Below, piece by piece: positions 28,628-37,865 of a DNA stretch of 64,000 bases (position 1 is the stretch's first letter; every line of letters starts with the position of its first letter). Source of the stretch: Micromonospora mirobrigensis (GTDB taxonomy: Bacteria > Actinomycetota > Actinomycetes > Mycobacteriales > Micromonosporaceae). The notes beneath the pieces were generated by a model that saw only the letters and a list, made by a program, of their open reading frames with translations, was not told where the DNA came from and did no database searches. The DNA is taken from the NCBI RefSeq assembly GCF_900091555.1, contig NZ_FMCX01000007.1, positions 309,931-373,930 on the forward strand, in the 5' to 3' direction. The position numbers and the translations under genes were made by a program.

Positions 28628-31600
28628 ATGGTCCTGTTCCGCAGAAGCCGGCCCGACCGCACCGACCAGGCGCTCCGGGCCGACGAGCAGCAGACGCCCA
28701 CCGTGCCCACCGCCCGCACCCCCGACGGCCCCGCACCGGCCAGCCTCGACCCGACGGCGGCGCCCCGACTCTTCGGTCCGGTGCCGAACTGGGCGCTCAG
28801 CCCGCTGCCGGCGCCCGACGGCGCCGGCAGGGTGCGGCCCGGCACCGGCATCCGCAAGTTCGTCGACCCGCTGCCCGTCCCGGCCCTGCGGCCGGACCCC
28901 GACGGCCCCACCGGCGAGACCGACGGCGCGCGGCTGCCGGTGGCCGTGCCGGACACCATCACCTGGCCGGGCTGCGACTACTACGAGATCGCCGTCCAGG
29001 AGTACGCGCACCGCCTGCACGCCGACCTGCCGGCCACCCGGCTGCGCGGCTACCGGCAGTTGAACCTGGGCACCGACCCCGCCGGGCACAACACCGTCCA
29101 CCCACCGGCCCGGGCGTGCCCCACCGGGCCGCTGATCGTGGCGCGGCGGGGCCGCCCGGTGCGGGTCAAGCTGATCAACCGCCTTCCCACCGGACGCGCG
29201 GGTGAGCTCTTCCTGCCGGTGGACCCCACCGTCGACGGCGCGGCCGGCGGGCCGCTGGAAGGTCCGGCGCCGCTGCCACAGAACCGGGCCACCCCCCACC
29301 TCTACGGGGCGCAGACCGGCTGGATCAGCGCCGGCAACCCGACCCAGTGGGTCACCCCGGCCGGCGAGATCACCCCGTACCCGGTCGGGCCCGGGCTGAC
29401 CCCGGTGCCGGACATGCCGCATCCCGGCGCCGGTGCCGCCACCCTGTACTGGCCGAACGAACAGAGCGGCCGGCTGCTGTGGCTGCACGACAACACCCTG
29501 GGGCTGTCCCGACTCACCACCTACTCCGGCCAGCTCGCCCTCTACCTGCTCACCGACCCGGCCGAGGAACGGCTGGTCGACGACGGGGTGCTGCCGGCCG
29601 AGCAGGTGCCGCTGGTGATCCAGGACGTGACGTTCGTGCCGGACGACGCGCAGCTCGCCGCCCAGGACCCGACCTGGGACCGGGACCGGTGGGGCGCCAA
29701 GGGCAGCCTCTGGTGGCCGCACGTCTACCAACCGCGGCAGAACCCGTGGCGGGCCGGGGGCGTCAACCCGACCGGGCGCTGGGAGTACGGGCCGTGGTCC
29801 GGCGGCCACCGGTCGGACGCCGGCCCCACCCCGGTCGCCGGCCGGCGACCCGACGGGGAAGCCCCACCCGGACCGACCATCGCCGGCCGGATCGACGCCG
29901 CCGCCGCCGTGCCGAACCCGTACCACGACCCGGTGGCCGAGCCGGACGAGCCGCCGCTGGCCCCGGACCTGCCGCACCCGTCGGTGGTGCCCGGGGCGTA
30001 CGGGGACACCCCGCTGGTGAACGGGGTGGCCTACCCGTACCTGACGGTGCAGCCGCGGGCGTACCGGTTCCGGATCCTCAACGCCTGCCCGGACCGCAGC
30101 CTCAACCTCGCGCTCTACCGGGCCCGCTCGGACGGGCCGATGTGGGACCCGGACGGCGGGCCGGCCGACCCGGACGCCGGCGAGGTGCCGATGGTCGAGG
30201 CGGTCCGGGGGCCGGACCGGCCGGCCGGCTGGCCCACCGACGGCCGGGAGGAGGGGGTGCCCGACCCCCGGGCGGCCGGGCCGGCGCTGGTGCAGGTCGG
30301 CAACGAGTGCGGGCTGCTGCCGGCCCCGGTGGTGGTGACCGCCCGCCCGGTCGGCTACCGGTACGACCGGACCGACCCGACGGTGCTCAACGTCGACGGG
30401 CACGCCCTGCTGCTCTCCCCCGGTGAACGGGCCGACGTGGTGGTCGACTTCGCCACCGTGCCGCCGGGCAGCACGCTGATCCTCTACAACGACTGCCCCG
30501 CGCCGCTGCCCCGCTTCGACCCCCGGTACGACCACCACACCGGTGCCCCGGACCGGACCGCGGTCGGCGGCTCCCCCGGCACCCGCCCCGGCTACGGCCC
30601 GAACACCCGTACCCTGCTCCAGTTCCGGGTGGCCGACGGCCCGCCCGGGCAGCCGTACGACCTGGACCGGCTCGCCGACCGGCTGCCGGCGGCGTACGCG
30701 GCCAGCCAGCGCCCGCCGATCGTGCCGCAGCCGGCGTACGACGCGGCGTTCGGGAGCCGGACCCCGCGGGAGACGGTGGTGACGGCGCACGCCACCACGG
30801 TCAGCTTCACCCCGACCGGCGCGGTCGGCCCGGTGACCCTGCCGCTGGCGGTCAAGGCGGTCGATCAGGTCTTCGAACCGGGTCACGGCCGGCTGGTCGG
30901 GCGGCTCGGGGTGGGCCACCCGTACGCCGGGCCGCTGGCGCCGGCCACCCTGCCGCTGGGCCCGACGGACCCGGCCACCGAGGTGCTCTTCGTGGCCGAC
31001 CCGGCGGTGGGGGTGGGCGCGCCCGGCGACGGCACCCAGCTCTGGCGGATCAGCGGCAACAGCCGGCAGACCGAGGTGGTGCACCTGGCCGGCTGTGACG
31101 TGCAGGTGGTCAACCGGGTCGGCTGGGACGGCACCACCCGGGCGGCGGCGCCGGCCGAGCTGGGCTGGAAGGAGACGCTGCGGGTGAACCCGCGCGAGGA
31201 CGTGGTGGTGGCGCTGCGGGCGGTGATGCCCACCCTGCCGTTCAAGATCGGCGACAGCGTACGGCTGCTGGACCCGACCCGCCCGGCGGGCGCCCGGACC
31301 GGTTCCACCCCGATCAGCCCGATCGACGGACGGCCGGCGGTGGTCACCAACCAGCTGGTCAACCTGGGTTGGGAGTACCGCTGGCAGGGCCAGGCCGGCG
31401 GCCACCGCGACCTGGGGATGAGCCGGCCGCTGGTGCTGCGGGTGTCCCCCAAGCGGCCGACCGGGCTCACCGCCACCCCGGCGCCGGGCTCGGCGACCGC
31501 GCTGCCGGCGATCGCCCTGGCCTGGACGGGCAACGGGAGCCGACCGGTGGCCACCAGCCACCAGCTCCAGCGGGCCACCGACGCCGCGTTCACCACCGGG

Positions 31601-32320
31601 GTCACCACGATCACGGTGGCGGCCACCGCCACCCGGTACACCGACGCCACCGTCACCCCGGACGTCACCTACCACTACCGGATCCGCGCGGAGAACGCGG
31701 TGAGCTGCTCAGCCTGGTCGAACAGCGTCCCGGCCTCGGTGCGGCTGACCGCCCCGGCCGGGCTGACCGCGGCGATCCCGGCGGCGGCGCCGCTGCGGAT
31801 CGCGCTGCGCTGGTCCAACCGCTCCTTCGCCACCGGCATCGACGTGCAGCGGGCCACCAACCCGACGTTCACCAGCGGGCCCGGCACCACCGCGATCCCG
31901 GTCGGCGACAACCACCTGGACCCGGCCGCCGCCCCGGACACCACCTACTACTACCGGGTACGCACCACGTACCTGGGCGCCGCGTCACCGTGGTCGACGG
32001 TCGCCACGGTCTGCACCCCACCGGTGCCCGGCGTGCCGACCTCGGTGACGGCGACCGCCGGCACCTCCGGCCCGGACACCGCGACGGTGACGCTGAGCTG
32101 GGCGTCCGGCCTGCCGCCCGGTCCGGGCGCCGGGTTCGTCGTGCAGCGGGCCGCCGACCCGGCGTTCACCCGGGACGTGGCCACCTTCACCGTGACCGGG
32201 CGGGGGTTCACCAACAGCGGGTTGGCCCCGGGCGTGACCTACCACTACCGGATCCGGGCGTACAACGTGGTGGGCAGCTCGCCGTTCACCGGCCCGGTCC
32301 CGGTGACCACCCCACCGTGA
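28628..32320 (+). CDS. Degenerate multicopper-oxidase homologue with three C-terminal Fn3 domains
   Basis: The 1230-residue protein follows the CotA/bilirubin-oxidase plan over residues about 100-940, then carries three fibronectin type III domains (about 943-1040, 1042-1136, 1138-1230). The scaffold is clear but the copper ligands are mostly gone. HLHG reads HLYG (His224, Tyr226). HDH reads HDN (His287, Asn289) inside LLWLHDNTLGLSRLTTYSGQ. HPIHLH reads EVVHLA (Glu816, His819, Ala821). HCHILEHE reads QGQAGGHR (Gln920, Gly921, Gln922, His926), while the later Met931 stays. The type 1 cysteine is Gly921, so electron transfer through type 1 copper is impossible; the protein is probably a binding or structural module. 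No signal peptide is visible. ATG 28628 has GGGGAGAG before it. It converges with pspM with only four bases between stops. Confidence 0.85.
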   Translation: MVLFRRSRPDRTDQALRADEQQTPTVPTARTPDGPAPASLDPTAAPRLFGPVPNWALSPLPAPDGAGRVRPGTGIRKFVDPLPVPALRPDPDGPTGETDGARLPVAVPDTITWPGCDYYEIAVQEYAHRLHADLPATRLRGYRQLNLGTDPAGHNTVHPPARACPTGPLIVARRGRPVRVKLINRLPTGRAGELFLPVDPTVDGAAGGPLEGPAPLPQNRATPHLYGAQTGWISAGNPTQWVTPAGEITPYPVGPGLTPVPDMPHPGAGAATLYWPNEQSGRLLWLHDNTLGLSRLTTYSGQLALYLLTDPAEERLVDDGVLPAEQVPLVIQDVTFVPDDAQLAAQDPTWDRDRWGAKGSLWWPHVYQPRQNPWRAGGVNPTGRWEYGPWSGGHRSDAGPTPVAGRRPDGEAPPGPTIAGRIDAAAAVPNPYHDPVAEPDEPPLAPDLPHPSVVPGAYGDTPLVNGVAYPYLTVQPRAYRFRILNACPDRSLNLALYRARSDGPMWDPDGGPADPDAGEVPMVEAVRGPDRPAGWPTDGREEGVPDPRAAGPALVQVGNECGLLPAPVVVTARPVGYRYDRTDPTVLNVDGHALLLSPGERADVVVDFATVPPGSTLILYNDCPAPLPRFDPRYDHHTGAPDRTAVGGSPGTRPGYGPNTRTLLQFRVADGPPGQPYDLDRLADRLPAAYAASQRPPIVPQPAYDAAFGSRTPRETVVTAHATTVSFTPTGAVGPVTLPLAVKAVDQVFEPGHGRLVGRLGVGHPYAGPLAPATLPLGPTDPATEVLFVADPAVGVGAPGDGTQLWRISGNSRQTEVVHLAGCDVQVVNRVGWDGTTRAAAPAELGWKETLRVNPREDVVVALRAVMPTLPFKIGDSVRLLDPTRPAGARTGSTPISPIDGRPAVVTNQLVNLGWEYRWQGQAGGHRDLGMSRPLVLRVSPKRPTGLTATPAPGSATALPAIALAWTGNGSRPVATSHQLQRATDAAFTTGVTTITVAATATRYTDATVTPDVTYHYRIRAENAVSCSAWSNSVPASVRLTAPAGLTAAIPAAAPLRIALRWSNRSFATGIDVQRATNPTFTSGPGTTAIPVGDNHLDPAAAPDTTYYYRVRTTYLGAASPWSTVATVCTPPVPGVPTSVTATAGTSGPDTATVTLSWASGLPPGPGAGFVVQRAADPAFTRDVATFTVTGRGFTNSGLAPGVTYHYRIRAYNVVGSSPFTGPVPVTTPP

Positions 32321-32324
32321 GCGG

Positions 32325-33215
32325 TCAGCCGGCGGCGCGCATCGGGCCGCCCCGCCCCCAGCGGTCGGTCACCGGCCCGGCCAACGGGTCGGCGGCCGGC
32401 CCGGCCAGCGGGTCGGTGGCGCTCCACGGGTCGGCGGCCGGCGCACCCACCGGTTCGCCGACGGCCCGCAGCTCGGCCAGCGCGGAGGTCACCCCGTGCA
32501 GCATGTCGGTGGCCTCCACCAGCCGGTCCGCCGCCGGGTGGGTGGTGCTGGGACGGGCGTCCTCGGCGACGTAGCCGGCCGCCGCGGCGACCAGCCCCTC
32601 GTACGCGGTCACTCCGCTGTCCAGCTGCCCGGCCAGGGCGCGGTGCGCCTCGGTCAACGAGGAGCGGGCGTCGGCCGGGGCGAGCCGCAGCGCGCGTTCC
32701 ACGCTGGCCACCCGGGCCGCCAGGTCCCGCAGCGAATGGTCGGCGGCGGCCGCCTCGCGGACCGCCGGCTCGGCGAGACCGGTCAGCCGGCCGGCCATTC
32801 CGGCCAGGGTCAGCGCGGCCCGGTCCAGCCGGTTCCACGGCTCGGCCGCGTCGGTGCCACGCAGCGCCAACCGGGACCGGAGGCGGCGCGCCTCGGCGAG
32901 CACGCCCGGGCCGACCGGCAGCCGTTCCACGGCGGCCACCAGCCGGGCCCGGTTGCGGGCCGCGACGTCGGCCGGGTCGAGCGCCGGCGGGGCCGGCTGG
33001 GCGGCGAGGGCCCGCAGGTCGGTCCAGCGCCAGGCGGCCAGCGCGAGGGCACCGCCCGCGGCGCCGGCCCAGGCCGCGTCCGGCAGCCCGATCCCCGCGT
33101 ACGGGACGAGCACGGCGGCGGACCCACCCAGCCCACCGGCGAGCACGCTCCACCGTCGGGCGGACCGGCGCAGCCGCGCCAGCCGTCGGAAGTGTCTCGC
33201 CCGCTCGTCCGCCAT
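32325..33215 (-). CDS. pspM: Phage-shock envelope-stress protein PspM
   Basis: The 296-residue protein has a basic N-terminus (RARHFRRLARLRRSARRW), two hydrophobic segments at about 23-62, and a long helical cytoplasmic part. That layout, and the position immediately after pspA, match actinobacterial PspM, the membrane partner of PspA (Rv2743c type). The tail contains DPLAGPAADPLAGP, a short repeated stretch. GAGGAGGT precedes ATG 33215. It is the last gene of clgR-pspA-pspM. It should tether PspA to the membrane and so control ClgR, as shown in Mycobacterium. Confidence 0.85.
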   Translation of the reverse strand: MADERARHFRRLARLRRSARRWSVLAGGLGGSAAVLVPYAGIGLPDAAWAGAAGGALALAAWRWTDLRALAAQPAPPALDPADVAARNRARLVAAVERLPVGPGVLAEARRLRSRLALRGTDAAEPWNRLDRAALTLAGMAGRLTGLAEPAVREAAAADHSLRDLAARVASVERALRLAPADARSSLTEAHRALAGQLDSGVTAYEGLVAAAAGYVAEDARPSTTHPAADRLVEATDMLHGVTSALAELRAVGEPVGAPAADPWSATDPLAGPAADPLAGPVTDRWGRGGPMRAAG

Positions 33216-33238
33216 GCGTACCTCCTCGGCCCGGCCGC

Positions 33239-34114
33239 TCAGCCGGCGGCGGTGGTGTCCCCGGTGCCGCGCTCGCGCGACATGCTGGCCCGCAGCTCGT
33301 CGAGGCGGGCGGCGGCGGCCGGGTCGGCGGCCGGCGCTGCGGACTCGGTGCGCTGCTCCACGGCCGGTCGGTCCTGCCGGCCGGCGAGCTGCTCGCCGGC
33401 CATGCTGGAACGGATCTGCTCCAGCCGGGACGACCCGGCCGAGTCGAGGCTCGCCTTCTGGATCTCCAGCATCCGCCCCTCGACGGAGTTGCCGGCCAGC
33501 TCGGCCCGGCCCATCGCGGTGGCGTAGCGGCGTTCGATGCGGTCGCGCACCTCGTCCAGCGACGGGGTGTTCGCCGGGGTGGTGAGCGCCGACATCGACT
33601 CCAGCGACTGGGCGACGCTCTCCTGCATCTTGGCCTGCTCGAGCTGGCTGAGCAGCTTGGTGCGCTCGGCGAGCTTCTGCTGGAGGATCATCGAGTTGTT
33701 CTCCACCGCGCGCCGGGCCTGCGCCGCCGCGCCGAGTGCCTGGTCGTGCAGGGTCTTCAGGTCCTCGGTGGCCTGCTCGGCGGAGACCAGCTGGGTGGCC
33801 AGGGTCTGCGCGGACTGCTCGTAACGCCCGGCCTCGGCCTCGTCGCCCTTGGCCCGGGCCTGGTCGGCGAGGACCAGCGCCTGCCGGGCCATCGACTGCA
33901 ACCGTTCGACCTCGGACATCTGCCGGGACAGCTTCATCTCGAGCTGGCGCTGGTTGCCGATCACCGCCGCCGCCTGTTGCACGAGCGCCTGGTGCTGGCG
34001 CTGCGCCTCCTCGACGGCCTGCTGGATCTGCACCTTGGGATCGGCGTGCTCGTCGATCCGGGCGCCGAAGAGCGCCATCAGGTATTTCCAACCCTTGACG
34101 AACGGGTTCGCCAT
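33239..34114 (-). CDS. pspA: Phage-shock protein A (PspA/IM30 family)
   Basis: A 291-residue PspA with the amphipathic N-terminal helix (MANPFVKGWKYLMALFGARI) followed by DPKVQIQQAVEEAQRQHQ and a long coiled coil to about residue 220. The last 60 residues are a disordered Ala/Asp/Glu/Arg-rich extension with two similar stretches (SSRLEQIRSSMAGEQ and AARLDELRASMSRER). PspA assembles on stressed membranes and stabilises them; in actinobacteria it also restrains ClgR. pspM follows 23 bases later. Confidence 0.95.
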   Translation of the reverse strand: MANPFVKGWKYLMALFGARIDEHADPKVQIQQAVEEAQRQHQALVQQAAAVIGNQRQLEMKLSRQMSEVERLQSMARQALVLADQARAKGDEAEAGRYEQSAQTLATQLVSAEQATEDLKTLHDQALGAAAQARRAVENNSMILQQKLAERTKLLSQLEQAKMQESVAQSLESMSALTTPANTPSLDEVRDRIERRYATAMGRAELAGNSVEGRMLEIQKASLDSAGSSRLEQIRSSMAGEQLAGRQDRPAVEQRTESAAPAADPAAAARLDELRASMSRERGTGDTTAAG

Positions 34115-34304
34115 CTCCGCGTTATCCCCTCAGTAGCGTCGCTCCGCCTCGGCCGGCCGGTCGGACCGGCCACGCGGCGATGTCTCCATCGTCCCAGGCG
34201 GACGCCAGGGCGGCATCCGTACGCCGGGAGCGGAAACGTCGAAGCGGCTCCCGATCAACCGTACGCGGCGACAACCACCCCGACCACGACGCGGCCGGCC
34301 GGGG

Positions 34305-34745
34305 TCAGGCGGCGCAGACCACGTCCCGCTCGGCGGGCCGGACCCGGCTGGTACGCAGAGTGGCCTTGAGCGGCGAGTCCTGCCGCACGGCGACGGAGAC
34401 CTTGCCGTCCGAGGTGACCTGACGTACACCCCGGTTGGTCGACTTCCGCACCGCGGCGGCGGCCACGGGCGCGGGCTCGTCCTGGACGGGGACCAGCACG
34501 CCGGGCATCTGCTCGGCGAGCGCGACGGTGTCGCTGACCTCGCGCAGCAGCTCCGACAGGCGCGCGCCGAGGGCGTCGCAGATCGCCGCGAGCAGCTCGC
34601 TGGAGGGCTCCTTCTGGCCACGCTCGATCTCGGAGAGGTAGCCGAGGCTCACGTTGGCGGCGGAGGAGACCTCACGCAGGGTGCGGTGCTGCCCCTGCCG
34701 GCGGGCCCGCAGCGCGTCCCCGATCACACGGCGTAGCAGGACCAT
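34305..34745 (-). CDS. clgR: ClgR-type XRE-family transcription regulator
   Basis: The 146-residue protein has an XRE helix-turn-helix at about 15-70 (TLREVSSAANVSLGYLSEIERGQKEPSSELLAAICDAL) and a C-terminal tail that ends VVCAA. The order clgR-pspA-pspM and the small hydrophobic Ala-Ala end, as in ClgR proteins degraded by ClpP, support the name. ClgR activates clp protease genes and the psp operon. A strong GGGGGAGG site precedes ATG 34745. I see no confident sigma-E-type promoter in the 170 bases upstream. A 190-base gap separates it from pspA, so pspA may have its own promoter. Confidence 0.88.
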   Translation of the reverse strand: MVLLRRVIGDALRARRQGQHRTLREVSSAANVSLGYLSEIERGQKEPSSELLAAICDALGARLSELLREVSDTVALAEQMPGVLVPVQDEPAPVAAAAVRKSTNRGVRQVTSDGKVSVAVRQDSPLKATLRTSRVRPAERDVVCAA

Positions 34746-34915
34746 CGCACCTCCCCCTGACGGGTGTCACCGCTCCGCCGGGGCCGGGCCGGACGCGGCG
34801 GACCGCTCCGGCGCCGAACTGATCGTCGGAGCCTTCCCGCAACCGTACCCGGTGCGGGGCCCGCCGACATCCCACCCCGCCCCTCCGACTTCCCGCCGTC
34901 CCACATCCGGCGGCC

Positions 34916-35503
34916 CTACCGTCGCCCGGCCCCGGTGGCCGCCGCGCCGCCCCGCGCGGCCCGGTCGTCGACCCCGCCGTCCCCCGGGCCGGACGAGATG
35001 CCGCGCAGTTGCTCGCTGAGCAGCCGCAGCGCCTCGATCACCGCCGCGGAGCGGATGTGGTCGCGGCCGCCGTCCAGGTCGAGCCGGCGCACGGTGGCGC
35101 CGTCCGGACCGGCCACGGCCACGTAGACCAGCCCGACCGGCTTGCCGTCCTGCGGCTCCGGCCCGGCCACGCCGGTGGTGGCCAGCCCCCAGTCGGCGCC
35201 GCACCGCCGCCGGCCGCCCTCGGCCAGCGCCACGGCGACGTCCGGGTCGACCGGCCCGCGCTCGGCGAGCAGATCCTCCGGCACCCCGGCGAGCTGCGCC
35301 TTCAACTCGGTGGCGTAGGTGACCAGGCCGCCCCGGTAGATGCCGCTCACCCCGGCGATCTCGACGATCGAGGCGGCCAGCAGCCCGCCGGTCAGTGACT
35401 CGACGGTCGCCAGGGTCTGGTGCCGCTCGCTCAGGCTGTGCACCGCTCCGGCCGCGGGGCTGCCCGCCGGCCGCCGGTGCTGCGCATCCGTCTCCGTCTC
35501 CAT
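34916..35503 (-). CDS. CinA-family nicotinamide-nucleotide amidohydrolase
   Basis: The 195-residue protein corresponds to the C-terminal (PncC) domain of CinA, which deamidates NMN to NaMN. Motifs are TVESLTGGLLAASIVEI (residues about 33-49), GIYRGGLVTYATELKAQLAGV, and ATTGVAGPEPQDGKPVGLVYVAV. The usual ESCTGG reads ESLTGG here, a small deviation beside the catalytic Ser. Residues 165-195 are a low-complexity Gly/Ala/Arg tail. In actinobacteria cinA commonly lies between pgsA and clgR, as here. Confidence 0.9.
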   Translation of the reverse strand: METETDAQHRRPAGSPAAGAVHSLSERHQTLATVESLTGGLLAASIVEIAGVSGIYRGGLVTYATELKAQLAGVPEDLLAERGPVDPDVAVALAEGGRRRCGADWGLATTGVAGPEPQDGKPVGLVYVAVAGPDGATVRRLDLDGGRDHIRSAAVIEALRLLSEQLRGISSGPGDGGVDDRAARGGAAATGAGRR

Positions 35504-35610
35504 GGCGTCACACCCTTCCCCGACCCCGCCGACCTACTCATCCTCCCAGCCCGCCCACCCCCCGACACCCACCCCCGAAGATCCGGGTCGGAGCAGAGGG
35601 CGTCGCGGCG

Positions 35611-36288
35611 TCAGGGGCGGGCGGGGCGGCGCAGGCGGACGGCCTGGACGATGTAGTCGAAGCCGGTGGCCACGGTGACCACCACCGCCGCACCCATGAT
35701 CCACGGACCGACCGGGGCCAGGGCGGCGGGCATCGGCCAGAGGTACCAGGCGATGGCGAGGATCTGGAGCGCCGTCTTGACCTTGCCGCCGCGGCTGGCC
35801 GCGATCACACCGTGCCGGATCACCCAGAACCGCAGCGCGGTGATGCCCAGCTCGCGGGCGAGGATCACCACGGTCACCCACCAGGGCAGCCGGTCGTAGA
35901 CGGAGAGCAGCACCAGCGCCGCGCCGGTGAGCGCCTTGTCGGCGATCGGGTCGGCCACCTTGCCGACCGAGGTGACCAGGCCGAACCGGCGGGCGATCCA
36001 GCCGTCGACCAGGTCGGTGACCGAGGCGAAGGCGAAGACCAGGCTGGCCGCGACGCGCCAGCCGGCGTGGGTCATCCCCGAGGCGGCGACCAGCACCACG
36101 AAGACGGGCACCAGCACGAGCCGCAGCAGGGTGAGCCCGTTGGCCGCGTTCAGCACCGGCACCTGGGGCACCGCCGCTGCCGGGGTGGACTCCGCCGCCC
36201 CGGTCACGCGGATGCCCCGCTCCAGCGGTGGTGGTGGATCCGGCACCGCGCCACGTGGTTCCCCCGCTCCGCTCGGGCCCGCCGTCAC
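35611..36288 (-). CDS. pgsA: CDP-diacylglycerol--glycerol-3-phosphate 3-phosphatidyltransferase
   Basis: The 225-residue integral membrane protein catalyses the first step to phosphatidylglycerol. The CDP-alcohol phosphatidyltransferase motif D-G-x2-A-R-x8-G-x3-D-x3-D is complete in VDGWIARRFGLVTSVG followed by KVADPIAD at about 93-116. Four to six hydrophobic helices surround it. The first 45 residues are a Pro/Ala-rich extension; the GTG at 36288 overlaps the rimO stop by four bases, but a later start would give a more usual N-terminus. The cinA homologue follows after 107 bases without recognisable signals. Confidence 0.88.
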   Translation of the reverse strand: MTAGPSGAGEPRGAVPDPPPPLERGIRVTGAAESTPAAAVPQVPVLNAANGLTLLRLVLVPVFVVLVAASGMTHAGWRVAASLVFAFASVTDLVDGWIARRFGLVTSVGKVADPIADKALTGAALVLLSVYDRLPWWVTVVILARELGITALRFWVIRHGVIAASRGGKVKTALQILAIAWYLWPMPAALAPVGPWIMGAAVVVTVATGFDYIVQAVRLRRPARP

Positions 36289-37781
36289 CGGGTCGCGCCG
36301 GGCGCCGCCGAGATCATCTCATCCGGCACCGCGACGAGGTCGACGCCCTCGGTCGCGGTCACCGTGGCGCGGACCAGGTCGCCCGGGCGCAGGGCCGCCA
36401 GGTCGACGCCGCCACCGCTCGGGGCGACCAGGGTGGTCGAGCCGTCCACCTCGGGCGCCTGGTGGGTCGCGCGGCCCTCGACCACGCCGTCGGCGACCGT
36501 GTCGACCAGCACCTCGACGGTGGAGCCGAGCCGCTCCTCGGCCCGCTGCGAGCAGAGCTCGTCGGCGAGCGCGCTGAGCCGGTCGTACCGGCGCTTGACG
36601 GTGGCGGCGGAGACCTTGCCGGGCAGGCCGGCGGCCTCGGTGCCGTCCTCGTCGCTGTAGTCGAACATGCCGATCGCGTCGAGCCGCGCCTCGGTCAGGA
36701 ACCGGACCAGCTCGGCGACGTCCTGCTTCGTCTCGCCGGGGAAGCCGACGATGAAGTTGCTGCGCGCGCCCGCCTCCGGGGCCAGGGCGCGGGCCGAGGC
36801 CAGCAGCTCCAGGAACCGGTCGGTGGAGCCGAACCGCCGCATCCGGCGCAGCACCGGCTCGCTGGAGTGCTGGAACGACAGGTCGAAGTACGCGGCCACG
36901 CCCGGCGTGGTGGCGATCACCTCGACCAGGCCGGGCCGGGTCTCGGCGGGCTGGAGGTAGCTGGCGCGTACCCGGACGATGCCGTCGATCGCGGCGAGCT
37001 GCGGCAGCAGCTTCTCCAGCGCCCGCGGGTCGCCCAGGTCCTTGCCGTACGAGGTGGAGTTCTCGCTGACCAGCACCAGCTCGCGGACGCCGGTCCTGGC
37101 CAGCCACTCGGCCTCGGCGAGCAGCTCGTCGGGGGTACGCGAGACGAACGCCCCACGGAACGCGGGGATGGCGCAGAACGCGCAGCGCCGGTCGCAGCCG
37201 CTGGCGAGCTTGAGCGACGCGACCGGCCCGGTGTCGAGCCGGTGCCGCAGCACCTGCCGCAGGTGGGCCGGGGTGTGCTCGTCGGTCTCCGGGCTCACCC
37301 GGGTCGGGGTGCCGTGGCCCGGCAGCGACACCGCCGCGTCGCGCCGCTTGACCGGGGTCAGCGGCAGCAGTTCGCGCCGGTCGCGTGGGGTGTGCGCGTC
37401 GATCGACTCGCCGGCCACCACGGCGTCCAACCGGGCGGCGATGTCCGGGTAGTCGTCGAAGCTGAGCACCGCCTGCGCCTCGGGGAGGCTGTCGGCGAGT
37501 TCCCGTCCGTACCGCTCGGCCATGCAGCCGGCGGCGACCACCTTGGCGCCGGTGTCGGCGGCGGCGAGCAGCGTCTGGATCGAGTCCTGCTTGGCCTTCT
37601 CCACGAAGCCGCAGGTGTTGACGACCACCACGTCGGCGCCTTCGCCGTCGGTGGTGACCTGCCAGCCGTCGGCGTGCAGCCGGGCGGCGAGCTCCTCCGA
37701 GTCGACCTCGTTACGGGCGCAGCCCAGGGTCAGCAGGGCGACCCGGCGGCCGTCGGACGGGGAAGGGGGCGTGGCAGACAC
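36285..37781 (-). CDS. rimO: Ribosomal protein S12 methylthiotransferase RimO
   Basis: The 498-residue radical-SAM enzyme adds a methylthio group to Asp of ribosomal protein S12. The N-terminal MTTase domain has its three cysteines in TLGCARNEVDSE, VNTCGFVEKAKQDS and AAGCMAERYG. The radical-SAM cluster motif is SGCDRRCAFCAIP at about 194-206, and a TRAM domain occupies about 425-490 (GSTVEVLVDTVADGVVEGR). The ENSTSYGKDLGD and FQHSSEPVLRRMRRFGS motifs distinguish RimO from MiaB. GTG 37781 was preferred; GTG 37838 gives 19 more residues. Its stop overlaps the pgsA start. Confidence 0.95.
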   Translation of the reverse strand: MSATPPSPSDGRRVALLTLGCARNEVDSEELAARLHADGWQVTTDGEGADVVVVNTCGFVEKAKQDSIQTLLAAADTGAKVVAAGCMAERYGRELADSLPEAQAVLSFDDYPDIAARLDAVVAGESIDAHTPRDRRELLPLTPVKRRDAAVSLPGHGTPTRVSPETDEHTPAHLRQVLRHRLDTGPVASLKLASGCDRRCAFCAIPAFRGAFVSRTPDELLAEAEWLARTGVRELVLVSENSTSYGKDLGDPRALEKLLPQLAAIDGIVRVRASYLQPAETRPGLVEVIATTPGVAAYFDLSFQHSSEPVLRRMRRFGSTDRFLELLASARALAPEAGARSNFIVGFPGETKQDVAELVRFLTEARLDAIGMFDYSDEDGTEAAGLPGKVSAATVKRRYDRLSALADELCSQRAEERLGSTVEVLVDTVADGVVEGRATHQAPEVDGSTTLVAPSGGGVDLAALRPGDLVRATVTATEGVDLVAVPDEMISAAPGATR

Positions 37782-37865
37782 CAATCGAGGGTACCGGTCG
37801 CAGCGGGAACCCTCGGCGAAGGAGGGCCCCCGGCGCACGCAGACCGGCGGCGGATGCGGCGACGA

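Noticed and set aside
28562..31675. 1037-residue open frame antisense to the multicopper-oxidase-like gene
   Set aside because: Same shadow effect; the sense frame has clear cupredoxin and Fn3 patterns, the antisense only Gly/Arg/Val-rich sequence.
34115..34304. ClgR binding site between clgR and pspA
   Set aside because: No segment gave a convincing match to the published ClgR consensus by eye; GTACG-containing stretches were too weak to claim.
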